Below are positions 29,840 to 39,989 of a DNA stretch of 64,000 nucleotides, in pieces (positions within the stretch are counted from its first letter, which is position 1; each line of letters starts with the position of its first letter). Origin of the DNA: Pyropia haitanensis. Lineage: Eukaryota > Rhodophyta > Bangiophyceae > Bangiales > Bangiaceae. The translations under genes and the position numbers were made by a program. Under the pieces are notes generated by a model. It did no database searches. It had not been told where the DNA came from and was given only the letters and a program-made list of their open reading frames with translations. The stretch lies in assembly GCA_008729055.1 (NCBI GenBank), contig SDUX01000004.1:6588559-6652558 (forward strand). Reading direction: 5' to 3'.

Positions 29840-31869
29840 TGACTCGTGCCGCAACGCGGGGAACCTCCCCCGCGTTGCCGTGTGGCCCAGAGGACAAGCG
29901 GGGCGGCAGCCGCCGCCGCCGCAAGCACCGCACCAGGGGGCGCAGGCCCGCCCCCTACGACGCAGTGCCCGTGTTCGAGGCCCTACGGGCCGCCCTCCCG
30001 CGTTGGCTGCGGATGGGCGTCTCGCCATGGGTCTCGGACACGATCGAGAACGGCGTCAAGATCGTCTGGCAGGCGACACCGACGCCGTTCAGGTCGGCCG
30101 AGTACCCGCTCGCCCCGGCCGACCACGCGTTCATGGCAAGCGAGATCGAGCGCGAGCTGAACGCGGGTTACATCACAGAGGTCACGCAGCAGCGGGACCT
30201 GGACGAACTGGTATGCATATCGTCGGCCTTTGTCACCAACCAGGCCAAGAAGCCGCGCACAGTGCTGGACTACTCACACGTCAACAACTTCCAAGAGCTG
30301 AGCAGCTGCAAGTACGACACGCTGCCCGAGCTGGCGCAGTCCCTACGCCCGAACGACGCGCTGCTGTCCTGGGACATCAAGGACGCCTATCACCACCTGG
30401 TGATCCGCCCCGAGGATCGCAAGTACCTCGCGTTCCGCGCGCTCGGCCGAGTGTTCATCCCGGTGACTATGCCGTTCGGCTTACGCATCGCGCCGTTCAC
30501 CTGGACGAAGGTGATACGCCCGGTCGTTCAACACCTGCGCGAACTGGGCTTCCGAATCCTGGCCTACGTCGACGACTTTGGAGGCGCCCCGCCTGCCCTT
30601 CCTGGCGAACCCGCAACGGCCGCCCAAGCTCGCGCCGCGTACCGACTGGTGGAACAACTGTTTGGCGAGCTGGGCCTCAAGATGCACCCTACGAAAGGCG
30701 TCAAGGACGGACCGACTCGGCTGCGCCTCCTGGGCCACGTAATCGACACCAAGCTCGCCCGGTTCGTCCTGCCCGACGACCGCGTCGACACGATTGTCGC
30801 TCAAGCATCGGCGCTCAGCCTACGCGCGACTGCTCACCGACGATGGGTGAGCTTCCGGCTGTTGCGCCGGTTTTGCGGCACCGCTGTGTCGACAACACTG
30901 TCCGTTCCCACCGCACGCTATCACCTCCGCAGTCTTTTTACCGCGATGCAGCACCGCCATCCGACGAGCGGCGACGCTCGCCTGGGACGTCAAGCCCTGA
31001 TGGACCTCCGCTGGTGGACCAGGCTGCAGATCAACGCGGCGACGGGCCGCGCCATCTGGCCGGGCGCGACTACTATGCTTCTCGACACCGACGCGAGTGG
31101 CGCCGGCTGGGGTGGCGTACTGGACGGAGCGGAAGCCAGGGGCTACCACGGCATCGACCGCAACGGTCTCCATATCAACTGTTTGGAACTCGACGCGGTC
31201 ACCCTCTCCCTCCGTTCCTTCCGCCATCTCATCCCCGCAGGCTCCATCATCCGCCTGCGAACGGACTCGATGGTCGCCCTCGGGGTGATGCGCGCCGGCA
31301 GCTCTCGCTCCCCCACCCTGATGGCGCATATGCGGGAGCTTCACGAGCTGGTGGAGGACATGCGCGTGGAGCTCCGCGTGGAGCACGTGTCGTCGGTGCT
31401 GAACGAGTGGGCCGACCGGCTCTCCCGGGAGCACGACTCCACGGACTGGACAATCAGCGCCTCCACCTTTGCGGCGCTCGACGCCCAGTACGGCGCCCAC
31501 TCCATCGACCTCTTCGCCTCCGACACCACGGCGCAATGCCGACGGTTCTACTCCCGCTGGCTGTGCCCGGGCACGCTGGCAACGAACGCCATGGCGCAAG
31601 ACTGGACCGGCGAGAACGCCTGGGCCAACCCCCCCTTCCACCTCATGGGCGCCGTCATCAGCAAGATCATGACGACGAACGCCACCGTCACCCTGGTGGC
31701 CCCCGTCTGGCGCGCGCAGCTGTGGTGGCAGCGCGCGGTCGAGGGCTGCACGGAGTGGTGGATCCTGCCCAAGCGGGATGGCGTCTTCAAGCACGGTTCA
31801 CCGTCCCAGCGGGAGCACACGCCTTTTTGGCGGACTGCGGTCTTCCGTTTCGAGCCAACCCGCTCCTGA
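29839..31869 (+). CDS. Retrotransposon ORF2: reverse transcriptase, RNase H, methyltransferase-like
   Basis: 676 residues. The reverse transcriptase has the first catalytic Asp in SWDIKDAYHHL, the MPFGLRIAPF motif, and the active site YVDDF at residues 243-247. RNase H follows with its Asp in DTDASGAGW (D416/D418), a Glu in LELDAV and a third Asp in RTDSMVAL. The C-terminal ~120 residues match the methyltransferase-like domain typical of DIRS/PAT elements, with ANPPF at 596-600 and a downstream TLVAPVWRAQLWW. That NPPF replaces the D/NPPY-type motif of N6-adenine methyltransferases. The ATG overlaps the ORF1 stop by one base, which suggests termination-reinitiation (inference). The ORF is intact with no frame break. 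Confidence 0.93.
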   Translation: MTRAATRGTSPALPCGPEDKRGGSRRRRKHRTRGRRPAPYDAVPVFEALRAALPRWLRMGVSPWVSDTIENGVKIVWQATPTPFRSAEYPLAPADHAFMASEIERELNAGYITEVTQQRDLDELVCISSAFVTNQAKKPRTVLDYSHVNNFQELSSCKYDTLPELAQSLRPNDALLSWDIKDAYHHLVIRPEDRKYLAFRALGRVFIPVTMPFGLRIAPFTWTKVIRPVVQHLRELGFRILAYVDDFGGAPPALPGEPATAAQARAAYRLVEQLFGELGLKMHPTKGVKDGPTRLRLLGHVIDTKLARFVLPDDRVDTIVAQASALSLRATAHRRWVSFRLLRRFCGTAVSTTLSVPTARYHLRSLFTAMQHRHPTSGDARLGRQALMDLRWWTRLQINAATGRAIWPGATTMLLDTDASGAGWGGVLDGAEARGYHGIDRNGLHINCLELDAVTLSLRSFRHLIPAGSIIRLRTDSMVALGVMRAGSSRSPTLMAHMRELHELVEDMRVELRVEHVSSVLNEWADRLSREHDSTDWTISASTFAALDAQYGAHSIDLFASDTTAQCRRFYSRWLCPGTLATNAMAQDWTGENAWANPPFHLMGAVISKIMTTNATVTLVAPVWRAQLWWQRAVEGCTEWWILPKRDGVFKHGSPSQREHTPFWRTAVFRFEPTRS

Positions 31870-32939
31870 AGAACGACACTCAACGGTGGGAGACCTTACT
31901 GCACAAGATTGTGACTCCCATTGTGGCGGACCTCCACAACCCCGCCGCGGCCGCCGACCTCCTTTTGCGCGGTTACCGGCCGGAAACCCAACGAGGGTAT
32001 ATGTCCAAGAGCCGCGCCTTCTTCCGCTACTGTCAGCTGCACAACCGCGCGCCCCTGCCGGCATCCACCACCACGGTCATCGGCTACATCCTCTTTGAGA
32101 TGGAACGCGCGACGCTCGCCCCTCCATCGCTGGAGAAGTACCTCTCTGCGGTCGCGTCGCTTCACCGGCTGGCGGGCCACGACGACCCAACTAAGGACAA
32201 GCTTGTCCGCCTAGCCGTCTTTGGTTTTCGCGCCAACGCCCTGGAACGCGCCGGCGGCGAGCTGGCGCTACAGCGGATGCCGCTGCCCGCCTCCTATATC
32301 CTCCGTGTTTGCGAGCACGGGCTGGCTACAACGGACGCCTACCTCCAGCTGCAGTGCGCCGGCCTGGTGCTATGCTACCTGCTCTTCAACAGGCCGGGCG
32401 CCGCAGCTTGCCTGCGCCGCTGCGACCTGGCTTTCACGCCTCACGGCCTGGAAGCTCAGGTCGTCGACTTTAAGCTGGCTCTGCGCACCGGCCGAGAACG
32501 CATCGCCATCACTGTCCCAGTGGACTGGCAGGACGGCAAAGTTGACCGCGTCGCCAATCTCCTGAGGTTGGTCACCGCCCGCCACGACGCGGCTGGTCGC
32601 CACCCGCGCGCCATGCTGTTCGCCAACCCCACGGCACCCGCCACGCACCGGCGCTACTGGCTCGCCGCCCGTATCACCAACACGTGGCTCAAGCACTTGT
32701 TGGTCGTACTGCCCCTGGCCGCCCCTCTCGGCGGTCGCTATCAAGGTCACTCTCTACGCGCCGGCGCCGGCTCCGAGGCCTTCGCCGTGGGCGTGCCGGT
32801 GCCCGTCATCGCCGAACTCATGGGGCACGCGTCCATCGAGACGACCTTGCGGTCGTACATCCGGACGCGCTGGCGCGCGTCACCGGCGGCCTGGGAGGTG
32901 TTGGGCCGCTACAAGCCCAACACCGATCTCCGACTTTGA
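31536..32939 (+). CDS. Retrotransposon ORF3: tyrosine recombinase
   Basis: 467 residues if started at ATG 31536, which overlaps the end of ORF2. The conserved part begins near KNDTQRWETLL (about 31870). A later ATG at 32001 would delete part of the N-terminal core-binding region, so the true start is uncertain. The DNA-binding N-domain (TQRGYMSKSRAFFRYC) is followed by the catalytic domain with RPG in box I, the HSLR motif (H405, R408), LMGHAS and the nucleophile Tyr441 in LRSYIR. The enzyme is expected to integrate the circular cDNA intermediate without target duplication. The stop codon ends one base before B1. Confidence 0.88.
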   Translation: MPTVLLPLAVPGHAGNERHGARLDRRERLGQPPLPPHGRRHQQDHDDERHRHPGGPRLARAAVVAARGRGLHGVVDPAQAGWRLQARFTVPAGAHAFLADCGLPFRANPLLKNDTQRWETLLHKIVTPIVADLHNPAAAADLLLRGYRPETQRGYMSKSRAFFRYCQLHNRAPLPASTTTVIGYILFEMERATLAPPSLEKYLSAVASLHRLAGHDDPTKDKLVRLAVFGFRANALERAGGELALQRMPLPASYILRVCEHGLATTDAYLQLQCAGLVLCYLLFNRPGAAACLRRCDLAFTPHGLEAQVVDFKLALRTGRERIAITVPVDWQDGKVDRVANLLRLVTARHDAAGRHPRAMLFANPTAPATHRRYWLAARITNTWLKHLLVVLPLAAPLGGRYQGHSLRAGAGSEAFAVGVPVPVIAELMGHASIETTLRSYIRTRWRASPAAWEVLGRYKPNTDLRL

Positions 32940-32972
32940 TGGCGTCTCTTCCCCTCTCTACTCCTGGTTATG
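32940..32972 (+). repeat. B1 repeat
   Basis: 33-bp copy starting TGGCGTCTCTTCCCC and ending GGTTATG, identical to B2 at 33975-34007. It abuts A2 (sharing TG), forming the internal B-A junction that mirrors the circle junction. Confidence 0.92.
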
Positions 32973-33613
32973 TCTTGAATGTCTATTTTTTCGGTAACCG
33001 GTTCTGCTCTACACGGTCGACCGCGCGGCGGACGGTACGACCGACGGGCGGGCGACCAACGGTGCGATCATCTGCCGCCAGGGTGGCGGCAAACGGCGCG
33101 ACCACCCGCCACACCTGCGTGGACCTTCGCCCGCGCCGCCGTCCGCCCTCGCCCAACGGCGCCACCACGGACGACGGTCGCCCGCTGCCCCCCCCTTGTT
33201 CCCTCTTCATTCGGGGGGGGGCGACGGGCGGCCCTGCTCCGGTGTCTGCGGCCGCTGCGGCGCTTCCGCCCTTGCCGCCGCCCTGCTTCCACCCCGGCCG
33301 CAGCCCGCGGCGCGGCACCTACGGACGGACGGACGCCGCCCGGGGTTTGGCGCAGCGGGCACGGACGGGCGCACTACTCGCGCCCGGAAGGGCGGCCTTG
33401 CTGACACTGGGCGGCACGGGCGCGGGCGCGGGCGCACGGACGCACACGCCGCTGCCGCGGCGGCCACACACTGGCGCCGCGCGCAGGCCGGGCACACCAC
33501 CCTTTGCGGCGGCAACGACCTGGCGGCGCGACGCGGCGGCAACTACAAAGGCGCCGCCGGGAGCTGCCCGCCGCCGACCGCATCGGTCGGCAGCGCTCAT
33601 CTCTTCTCGCGCA
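32971..33613 (+). repeat. A2 repeat
   Basis: 643-bp second copy of A1, differing by one C in a C run near 33188-33195. Confidence 0.93.
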
Positions 33614-33974
33614 CCCGCCCAACCCGCCCTGTGACTACGAGCAGCCCGACAGCTCGAGGGTCAACACGCTCATCATCTTCTGTTTTACTCCCACCGGCGC
33701 GTGCGTCACGCGGTGACACCTCTTGGTGCCACCAGCGGGACCACGCCGCGCGCTCTCTCCAAGGACACGCGAAGTTCAAGACGGCCGACAGCCAACGTCG
33801 GCCGCCCCGAGGCTCGACGACCGAGAAAGCGCGCTCATGGACCGCCCACGCGGTGGTCATATGTACCTGTACCGCATACTTGTATTGTTGGTTCCGTAGG
33901 ACCGGCTTGCCGGTCAGCCGGTAGCCCTGGGGGGTACCGGCCTAGCCTACTTTGGAACATAAAAGTCACGTTAC

Positions 33975-34007
33975 TGGCGTCTCTTCCCCTCTCTACTCCT
34001 GGTTATG
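33975..34007 (+). repeat. B2 repeat, right end of the element
   Basis: 33-bp direct copy of B1, preceded by a 361-bp unique segment (33614-33974). Ends with TG, the same dinucleotide that starts A1. Confidence 0.9.
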
Positions 34008-34426
34008 CTCTGTTCTGGCGGGTCGTATGGCCCATCTTATGGCCCCACGATCCCTGGTGCTTGCGCTACCAGGCGGCCGCGATGCGCATGGCCCAGTCTT
34101 TTCTTGGTCGGTACACAGCGTGCGGACCATCCGCAGGCAGTTGCTGACCCCTCTACGGGGACATTGCCACCTCGTGGTGGAAGGAAGAGGGGGGGAGGGG
34201 GCTGCAAGGAGAGGGAGGGGGCAGCCGGTGCCCTTCCGGCCCGTGCTCGCCTCGCGATGACCGCACGGTCAGGTGTGGCTACCCTCGCCTTCCTCTGCAG
34301 CCAACCGTCCCGCACACTTCCGCCGCCCTCCACGTTCAATCTCCCTTCCATTCACGCGCGGGGAGCTCGCACCTCGCTTCCCCCCGGTTCCGACGCGTGG
34401 GCGATGATGGTCTCCAAAGGAGGACG

Positions 34427-35272
34427 TCAACGAGGACGACAGGCGGCGACGCTCGTAGGATCACCAAATCGTGGAGGGGGACATGGACAACGGCCCCGCG
34501 GTGGTCCCCCGGCGCCCGCCGCCGCGCCCGCAGCGCCCAAAGCCCCCTGCCGCCGTCGCTGCCGCCGTCGCTGCAACGGTGAGCGGAAGGTCTTCAGACG
34601 CCCCCCCCCCCCCCCCCCCGAGGCCCCAGCCATCGGCGAGCCAGCCCCTCCCCCCTCCTCCCAATCGCCGGTAGCCTGGCCGGCGGCCGTCCGCACCTCG
34701 GCAGCCGCCGCCATCTTGGCCGCCGCCTTGGCGCCCTCCACCCCCCTCACCTACCACAATGACGAGTAGGTGGGAACCGCCCGCGTGGCCACCCGGTCCG
34801 CTGCCGCCACAACGGCCGCCCACGGCAGCGGCGTGGGGTGTACACCGGCTCCGCGCGGGGCGCCACGGCCACGGCGCCGCAACGGCTCTGCGTCGCGGCC
34901 GGTGCGGCCGCGGGGGCCATGACCACGACGCCGGCAGACGGAGTGGCGGAGCCGTCGCCCGCCGCGCAGGCCGCCCCCACGCCGCGGCCGTCCCCCAAGA
35001 CCAGCCGCCCCCGCAGACGTCAAATGTCGATGCGTAGCGCGCTGACGGCGGCGCGGTCGACCTTTCCCCTTCGCCGCGACGAGCGACGCCACCGCCTCGG
35101 CGGCGAGCCGCGCCATCGCCGCCGCGAGCGCCCCGTTGCCGCTGTCTCGAGACGCAGCCGCCACCGCAGCCACCGTCACCGTGCAGCCCGGCGCGTCGAC
35201 GAGCGCCGCTAGCACCCAGCGGCGGTTGAGCAATGCCGCCGCCGCGGCGGCGGGGCGCCAGTCCTGGCCCAA
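34427..35272 (-). pseudogene. Broken or unresolved protein-coding remnant
   Basis: Minus-strand peptide fragments in changing frames look protein-like: LLNRRWVLAALVDAPGCTV and AAAMARLAAEAVASLVAAKG near 35230-35060, RLVLGDGRGVGAACAAGDG near 34990, WAAVVAAADRVATRAVPTY near 34800, and EGAKAAAKMAAAAEVRTA near 34730. A stop and one-base frame shifts separate them. A donor-like GTAGGTGAGG at about 34769 suggests at least one intron. I do not recognise the family. It may be a real multi-exon gene with homopolymer errors, or a decayed one. Confidence 0.35.
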
Positions 35273-36585
35273 CGCGGCACGCTCAACACTGCTGCCACCC
35301 CGCCCTCTCCAGGAGCAACGCCGCCCTCGCCAGCACCGTCACCACCCCCTTACCACCAGCTCCGTCGCACCCCGGCAGCTACCACGAGCCTTACCCCCCC
35401 CGCCATCGTCAACCGTCTGTGTCGCCGCCACCATCACTCCCACCCCCCTGACATACATCGTCGCCGCCGCCGCCACCGCGCCCCAGTCAAAACGCCGACC
35501 TCACCGCCGCCACCGAACCGACCCCCCGACTCAAAAAGTCACCACCACCCACAGCCTCCCCCAACCAAAACGTTGCCACCGCTCGTGTGCCCCCGCCCAT
35601 CCACCATCCCCGCAGCCACCACAGTCGCGCTCTGTCACCCCCCAAAAAACCGACGCAGCAGCTGCACCCCCCCCCCCCCACCCACCGCCGCCGCTCCCCC
35701 TCCGGCAGGTGCGCGCCGTCACCGTCGCCGTCGCCATCACTGACGCCGTCGTCACCGTCGCCGCGTCGTCTTGGTCATCGTCTTCGCTGCTGTGGGCAGC
35801 TGCATCCGACACACCCACCTCGGATTGGAGTCGCGGCTCTTGTCGCCGCGCCAAAGGAGACGTCTTCCACCGCATCTCCTCGCCCAATCATGTCAGGCCG
35901 TGCCCAACGTGCAGCTCAGACCAACACGGGCTCCAAGATCGCCCATCCAGTTGACCAATCAAGAACCCAAAGCGGTCAACGCAAGAGCGATTGTAGGCCG
36001 CAAGTTCGTTTTGCAACCACAAGTCAGTCAAAATGGCAGCAATCCTGAGGAGATCCAGTGTCATTTCCCGGGTTCGGGGGCGGTATATTTGGTTCATAGT
36101 TCGGATGCAATATAAAATCAGAACATTTCAATATTTAGGAAGCTTCGGGCCAGACGTACATGGTAGCAGTAAGTACTCAAACTTATCCCGCTCATGGGCA
36201 TCACAGTACAAGTTCCAAACACGATTTGCGCTCGGCGGGCGCGGCGTCCACTCACTGTCGTTTGGCGTTTGTACTGCGAAAGCAGGGAGGCGGGTCGGAA
36301 AGGGCTGGCCGGGGGTGGAAGATGGGGGGACGGGGGGGTGCATACGCGGGGACGAGGAAGGGGGCGTGGTAGCGCCGCCCTCCCGCGAGCGGCGTCGGCG
36401 GCGGGTGCGTCTTTGCCGAGGAAACAGAGCATCGTACAAGAGTCTGCTGTTGTACGGACGTTCTTGCTGGCTAGACCGATCGATCACTTTCGGCCGTCCG
36501 ATAGCACATCCCCCTGCTATCGACCCCCCCCCAGGACCTCTGGGGGGCGCTTGATCAACTGTGATCGCGCGCTCAGACCTGCGCA
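35273..36585. other. Intergenic region with a lower-GC part
   Basis: C-rich to about 35860, then lower-GC sequence from 35880 to 36250 with GACCAATCA at about 35954 (CCAAT box). No gene, RNA or domain recognised. The lower-GC part could be a promoter or a decayed insertion. Confidence 0.4.
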
Positions 36586-37786
36586 GTGGGTGCTAAACCG
36601 TCTCAAAGAAAACCTGCTTTTCCGTTGCTTGGCCCGGCCCGCAAGCGGTTGTCAACGCCTGTTTTGACAGTGTGAGGCCTGCTTTTTTTCGATTTTTTTG
36701 TTTTTGACTTACATGGGTGCCTTTCGGACCTTCGACGGAGTGCATCTCATACAAAAAGAAGCGTCTGGAGCTGAGCTGTCTGGGCCTACAAAATCACCCG
36801 TGTCAACGGACCGAAACGCTTCACTGTAGGGCTCCATGCAATCCGCGTCTGGGAAGGTTGCCAACGACCGCAAGGTGGCTTGCGGGCCGCCGCAGAGTAC
36901 CTTGCGGAAACGCCTATGCATGGGCCATTGCGGCGAAAATCTCCCGCACTCTGCAGTCCCCGGGAGTAAGAAAAGTGACGTGGAGGGAGACGCTTTGAGG
37001 ACGCGCTTGACGACACGGCTAGGGTGGATGGCGTATGCTTGAGGGGTGGCTCTCTCTTCCCCCCCCCCCTTCACTCCACTTACCCGCTTCTCTGCTTGCT
37101 GGTGGCCCCCTCACCTTTACTCCCCCACGCCCGTCCGCTCCCCCCCCGTTCTCGTCCGCGGGTGCCGCAGTCATGACGGCTTTTTGAGGCACTGCGGAGC
37201 GGCAGCTACTGCAGGCTGTTGTGACTGGAAATTGTGGCGCGGCGCGGGGATAGTGCCCGCCGTCTACTTCGCTTCAGCCGATAGTAGCGCTCTCTCCCGC
37301 CTCCCTCTCCCCTCAGCTCTCCTGCGCTTCCCGCTCACTCTCGACGGTAGGTATCGCGATGGAAGCGGCATCCGCTGAGGCGTAGAAGCCGGCCTCTAGC
37401 TGTCTGCCGCAGGTGGTGGTGATACTCCGCCTTGAAGTGTGCGGCTCCACTGCGGTGCTGTTGCAGGTAAACGAGCAGCTGCTGTCTCAGCGGAAGAGCG
37501 AGTACTCGGCGCTGGTCCAGGTAGCCAAGACGGCCCAGGGCTTCGAACACCTGTTCCGTCCCGGCCTCTGATTGGATACTTTCCGACGGTTGTTGACAGT
37601 CGCAGCGTGGGAGATTTTCGCAAAGGGCCGCGCAAGAATGACAGACTTGCGGACGCAAGCAGACTCCGCACAAAAATCTTGCTTGTCCACGCAGACTGGC
37701 TTGCGGAAAAGCAAGATCCCACGCAAGCCCGCAAGGGGCCCCGCAACCGAAAAAGCAGTTTTTTTTTGAGACGGTTTAGCACCCAC
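36586..37786. mobile_element. Inverted-repeat-bounded element, probably non-autonomous
   Basis: 36586-36628 and 37743-37786 are inverted copies of one ~43-bp sequence (GTGGGTGCTAAACCGTCTC, then an A-rich stretch, then CTGCTTTT-CGTTGC) with only a few differences. The 1.2 kb between has lower GC and many CTTGCGG/CCGCAAG motifs, densest at 37620-37750, plus a small hairpin (TCTTGCTT...AAGCAAGA near 37676-37716). No transposase frame is seen. A MITE or foldback element is the best reading. I could not confirm a target duplication. Confidence 0.6.
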
Positions 37787-39735
37787 AGCGCTGAGGCTAG
37801 AGATGAGGCTGGTGCCTGCACGCGGCTTCGGAGCGGCTGCGGATCAGAGGAGTTTGACGACACTTCAATACAACTACTGTGTGCAGAATTGACACGGGTT
37901 GTAATGTTCGACCTGAAGATTGCTAAAGTTCCAGAGTTAGTGTCGAAGGTACGCACCGAATCGAACTTGGCAAAAACGCGGGACACAATTCGCAGCTCAT
38001 CATGGAGTCTCGTGGGCGTTGCTCGCATGATGGACATTCAAATGAGAAACGGTGTCAGACCTATTGTCTCAGAGCACAACGATGTCTGTCGCGCGAGGTG
38101 CGCCCCCATGTGCAAGGCTGCACTTCCAGCCAAGCCCACAGGGGGAGCAAATGGGGGGCTACCGTTGTTCAGACACAGCCCGTCCCGCCACTGGATCGGT
38201 CCCCAGCACCCACGGCAGCCCGCCCGGGCAGCCGCCCCGACTGGACGACACGTCCCGCCAATTGTCAGCACACCCCCCCCGCGCCCCCCCCCGCCGTCAC
38301 TGCGCCACAGACACGCCGCACCTGCGTCGGTGGCCGGCGCCGCCGCTGGCCGCCACGCGAAGGAGCGTTGGGACCTGGGGGCGCTCGCGGCGTCAGCGCC
38401 CCCTCGTCATCCATCCCCCCCCAATAGGTTGGACCAGCGGCGGCCGAACAGCGGCGACAGGTGGAAGGGGCCTCTCCCCCACGCGCGTTTGGCTCCCTCG
38501 CCGCCGTGGGCTGGGGGGGGGGGTGGGGGCAGCGCCATCTGCCACCGGGCCGGCAGCGCAGATTTGCAACAGGCGGGGAGGGGGGGGGGGGCTGCGGAGC
38601 TCGCCGCAAGGCTGGTCTGGGGAGCGGCGGACGAACCGCCGGGGGGCGCAGCACCCCCAGCGCCTACGCGGGCGCCGTTGGGCGCGCGAGCGCGGCGGCG
38701 GCCACAGGACTCTCACCAACAACCAAAGCGGGAAGGCGTCGAACAACGCCACACCATTGGCCAGTCGTTTAAAATTTTGGCACACCATTGGCCAAGGTTG
38801 TTGTGTTTTGCGCCGCGGGGGCTCCTCCGTCAAAAAAATTGGGCCACACCTTGGATCACAAAAAGAGCAAGGCTCTCTGCGGCGCGCGCCCAATCAGGGG
38901 GCGCAAAAAGCGGGTGCGAGGCGACGGTCGGCCGACTCTCTCTCGCTCGGGGTGCGCTCTGCCTCCCCCCCCCCCATCTCCACACCGTCGGGGGAGCGCC
39001 TACCGCCTGGAGCCGCCACTGCCTGCGCGGGCGCGGCGGTGGTGGTCGCGGGGGTGAGCCGCGCACCCCCTCCCGCCTCTGGCTCCTCGCTCCGCCCCCG
39101 TGCCCGGCCTCCCCCCCCCCCCCCCTCCCCACCACCACGGCCGCGCCCCTGGCCGCCGTGGTGCGGTGCGCGGCTTCCCCCCCCACTCTCCACCACGCCG
39201 CCTCCACCACCACCGCCGCTGTACCCGCACGGTGCCGCCGGCGTCGGCGGCGGCGCGTGCCACGCGGGCTGGCTGCGGCCGCCACCGTCTCCCCCGACCC
39301 CCCCCCCGTCGCCCTCTGCTCCTCCCTCCCCAACCTGCGCGCCCCCCCCCGCCGCGACGGGGCGTGACCCGCGCGCAAAGGGGGAGGGGGCCGGTGTGAG
39401 GGCGGGGGAACGGCCGCCGGTGGCGCTGACGCCATCCCCGCCTTCCGCGCCGCGGGTGTCCCCTCTTCGGCGGTGCTCCGCTCTGCTCCCCCGGCGCTCC
39501 TCCCCTCTTCCGCACCACTCTCCTCTCCCCCCCCCCCCCCCCCCCCTGCCCTCACCCTGACGCAACGCCACAACCCCCCTCCCCCGTCCCCCCTCCCCTT
39601 TGTCCCGTCCCTCTTCCCTCCTCCCGCTTCCCCCCTTCCCCTCCACCACCACCCTGACCCCCATCGCCACGTTCCGCAGCGGCCTCTTTTTTCGACCCCC
39701 CCCCCCCCCACCCTTTTTCCCCAGACCCGCCGGCC
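37787..39735. other. Upstream region of the DYRK kinase
   Basis: 37800-38110 is lower in GC and the + frame there gives varied peptide, but no start or domain supports a gene. Two copies of ACACCATTGGCCA at 38751-38763 and 38782-38794 are CCAAT-box repeats. From 38900 the sequence is C-rich up to the kinase start. It probably holds the kinase promoter. Confidence 0.4.
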
Positions 39736-39951
39736 ATGTCCGATGTCGGCTCGGCGGCGGCGGAGCCACCGCCGGCCGGCCGCTCCGCCGCCCGCGGCCT
39801 CCTCCGCCGTGCCACCGGCCGCCGCGCGCGGGCGGCGGCGGCGGCCGCCGCGGCGGCGGCCGAGGCGGCGGCCGCCGCGGCGGCCGCTGCCGCCGAGGGG
39901 GGTGCCGCCGCCGCGGCGGTGGCGGCTGGGCCGGCGGCGGGTGGCGGCGGC

Positions 39952-39989
<38 letters not shown>

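Larger units (their letters stand above)
27898..34007 (+). mobile_element. Complete DIRS/PAT-type tyrosine-recombinase retrotransposon
   Basis: 6.1 kb element with the split-direct-repeat order A1 - ORFs - B1 - A2 - B2. A1 is 27898-28541, B1 32940-32972, A2 32971-33613 and B2 33975-34007. Three overlapping ORFs encode a Gag-like protein, RT/RNase H/methyltransferase-like, and a tyrosine recombinase. Joining the right end (B2, ending GGTTATG) to the left end (A1, starting TGTCTTG) would recreate the B1-A2 junction exactly. That is what is expected if replication passes through a circle integrated by the recombinase. There is no integrase or LTR-type TG...CA end with target duplication. Intact ORFs and near-identical repeats suggest recent activity. 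Confidence 0.93.

Noticed and set aside
28800..32939. Single 1379-codon frame through the retrotransposon
   Set aside because: Only its last ~360-460 codons are protein-like (the recombinase). Upstream it is an out-of-frame reading of ORF1 and ORF2.
27898..33613. LTR retrotransposon with ~640-bp LTRs
   Set aside because: The direct repeats look like LTRs, but there is no integrase or protease, the recombinase has HxxR...Y, and a separate 33-bp B repeat flanks A2. That fits the PAT-type split-direct-repeat layout.
37439..39367. 642-codon plus-strand frame
   Set aside because: Runs through the inverted-repeat element and C-rich promoter DNA, has no ATG at its start and no domain. A short stretch near 37860-38040 looks peptide-like but is unsupported.
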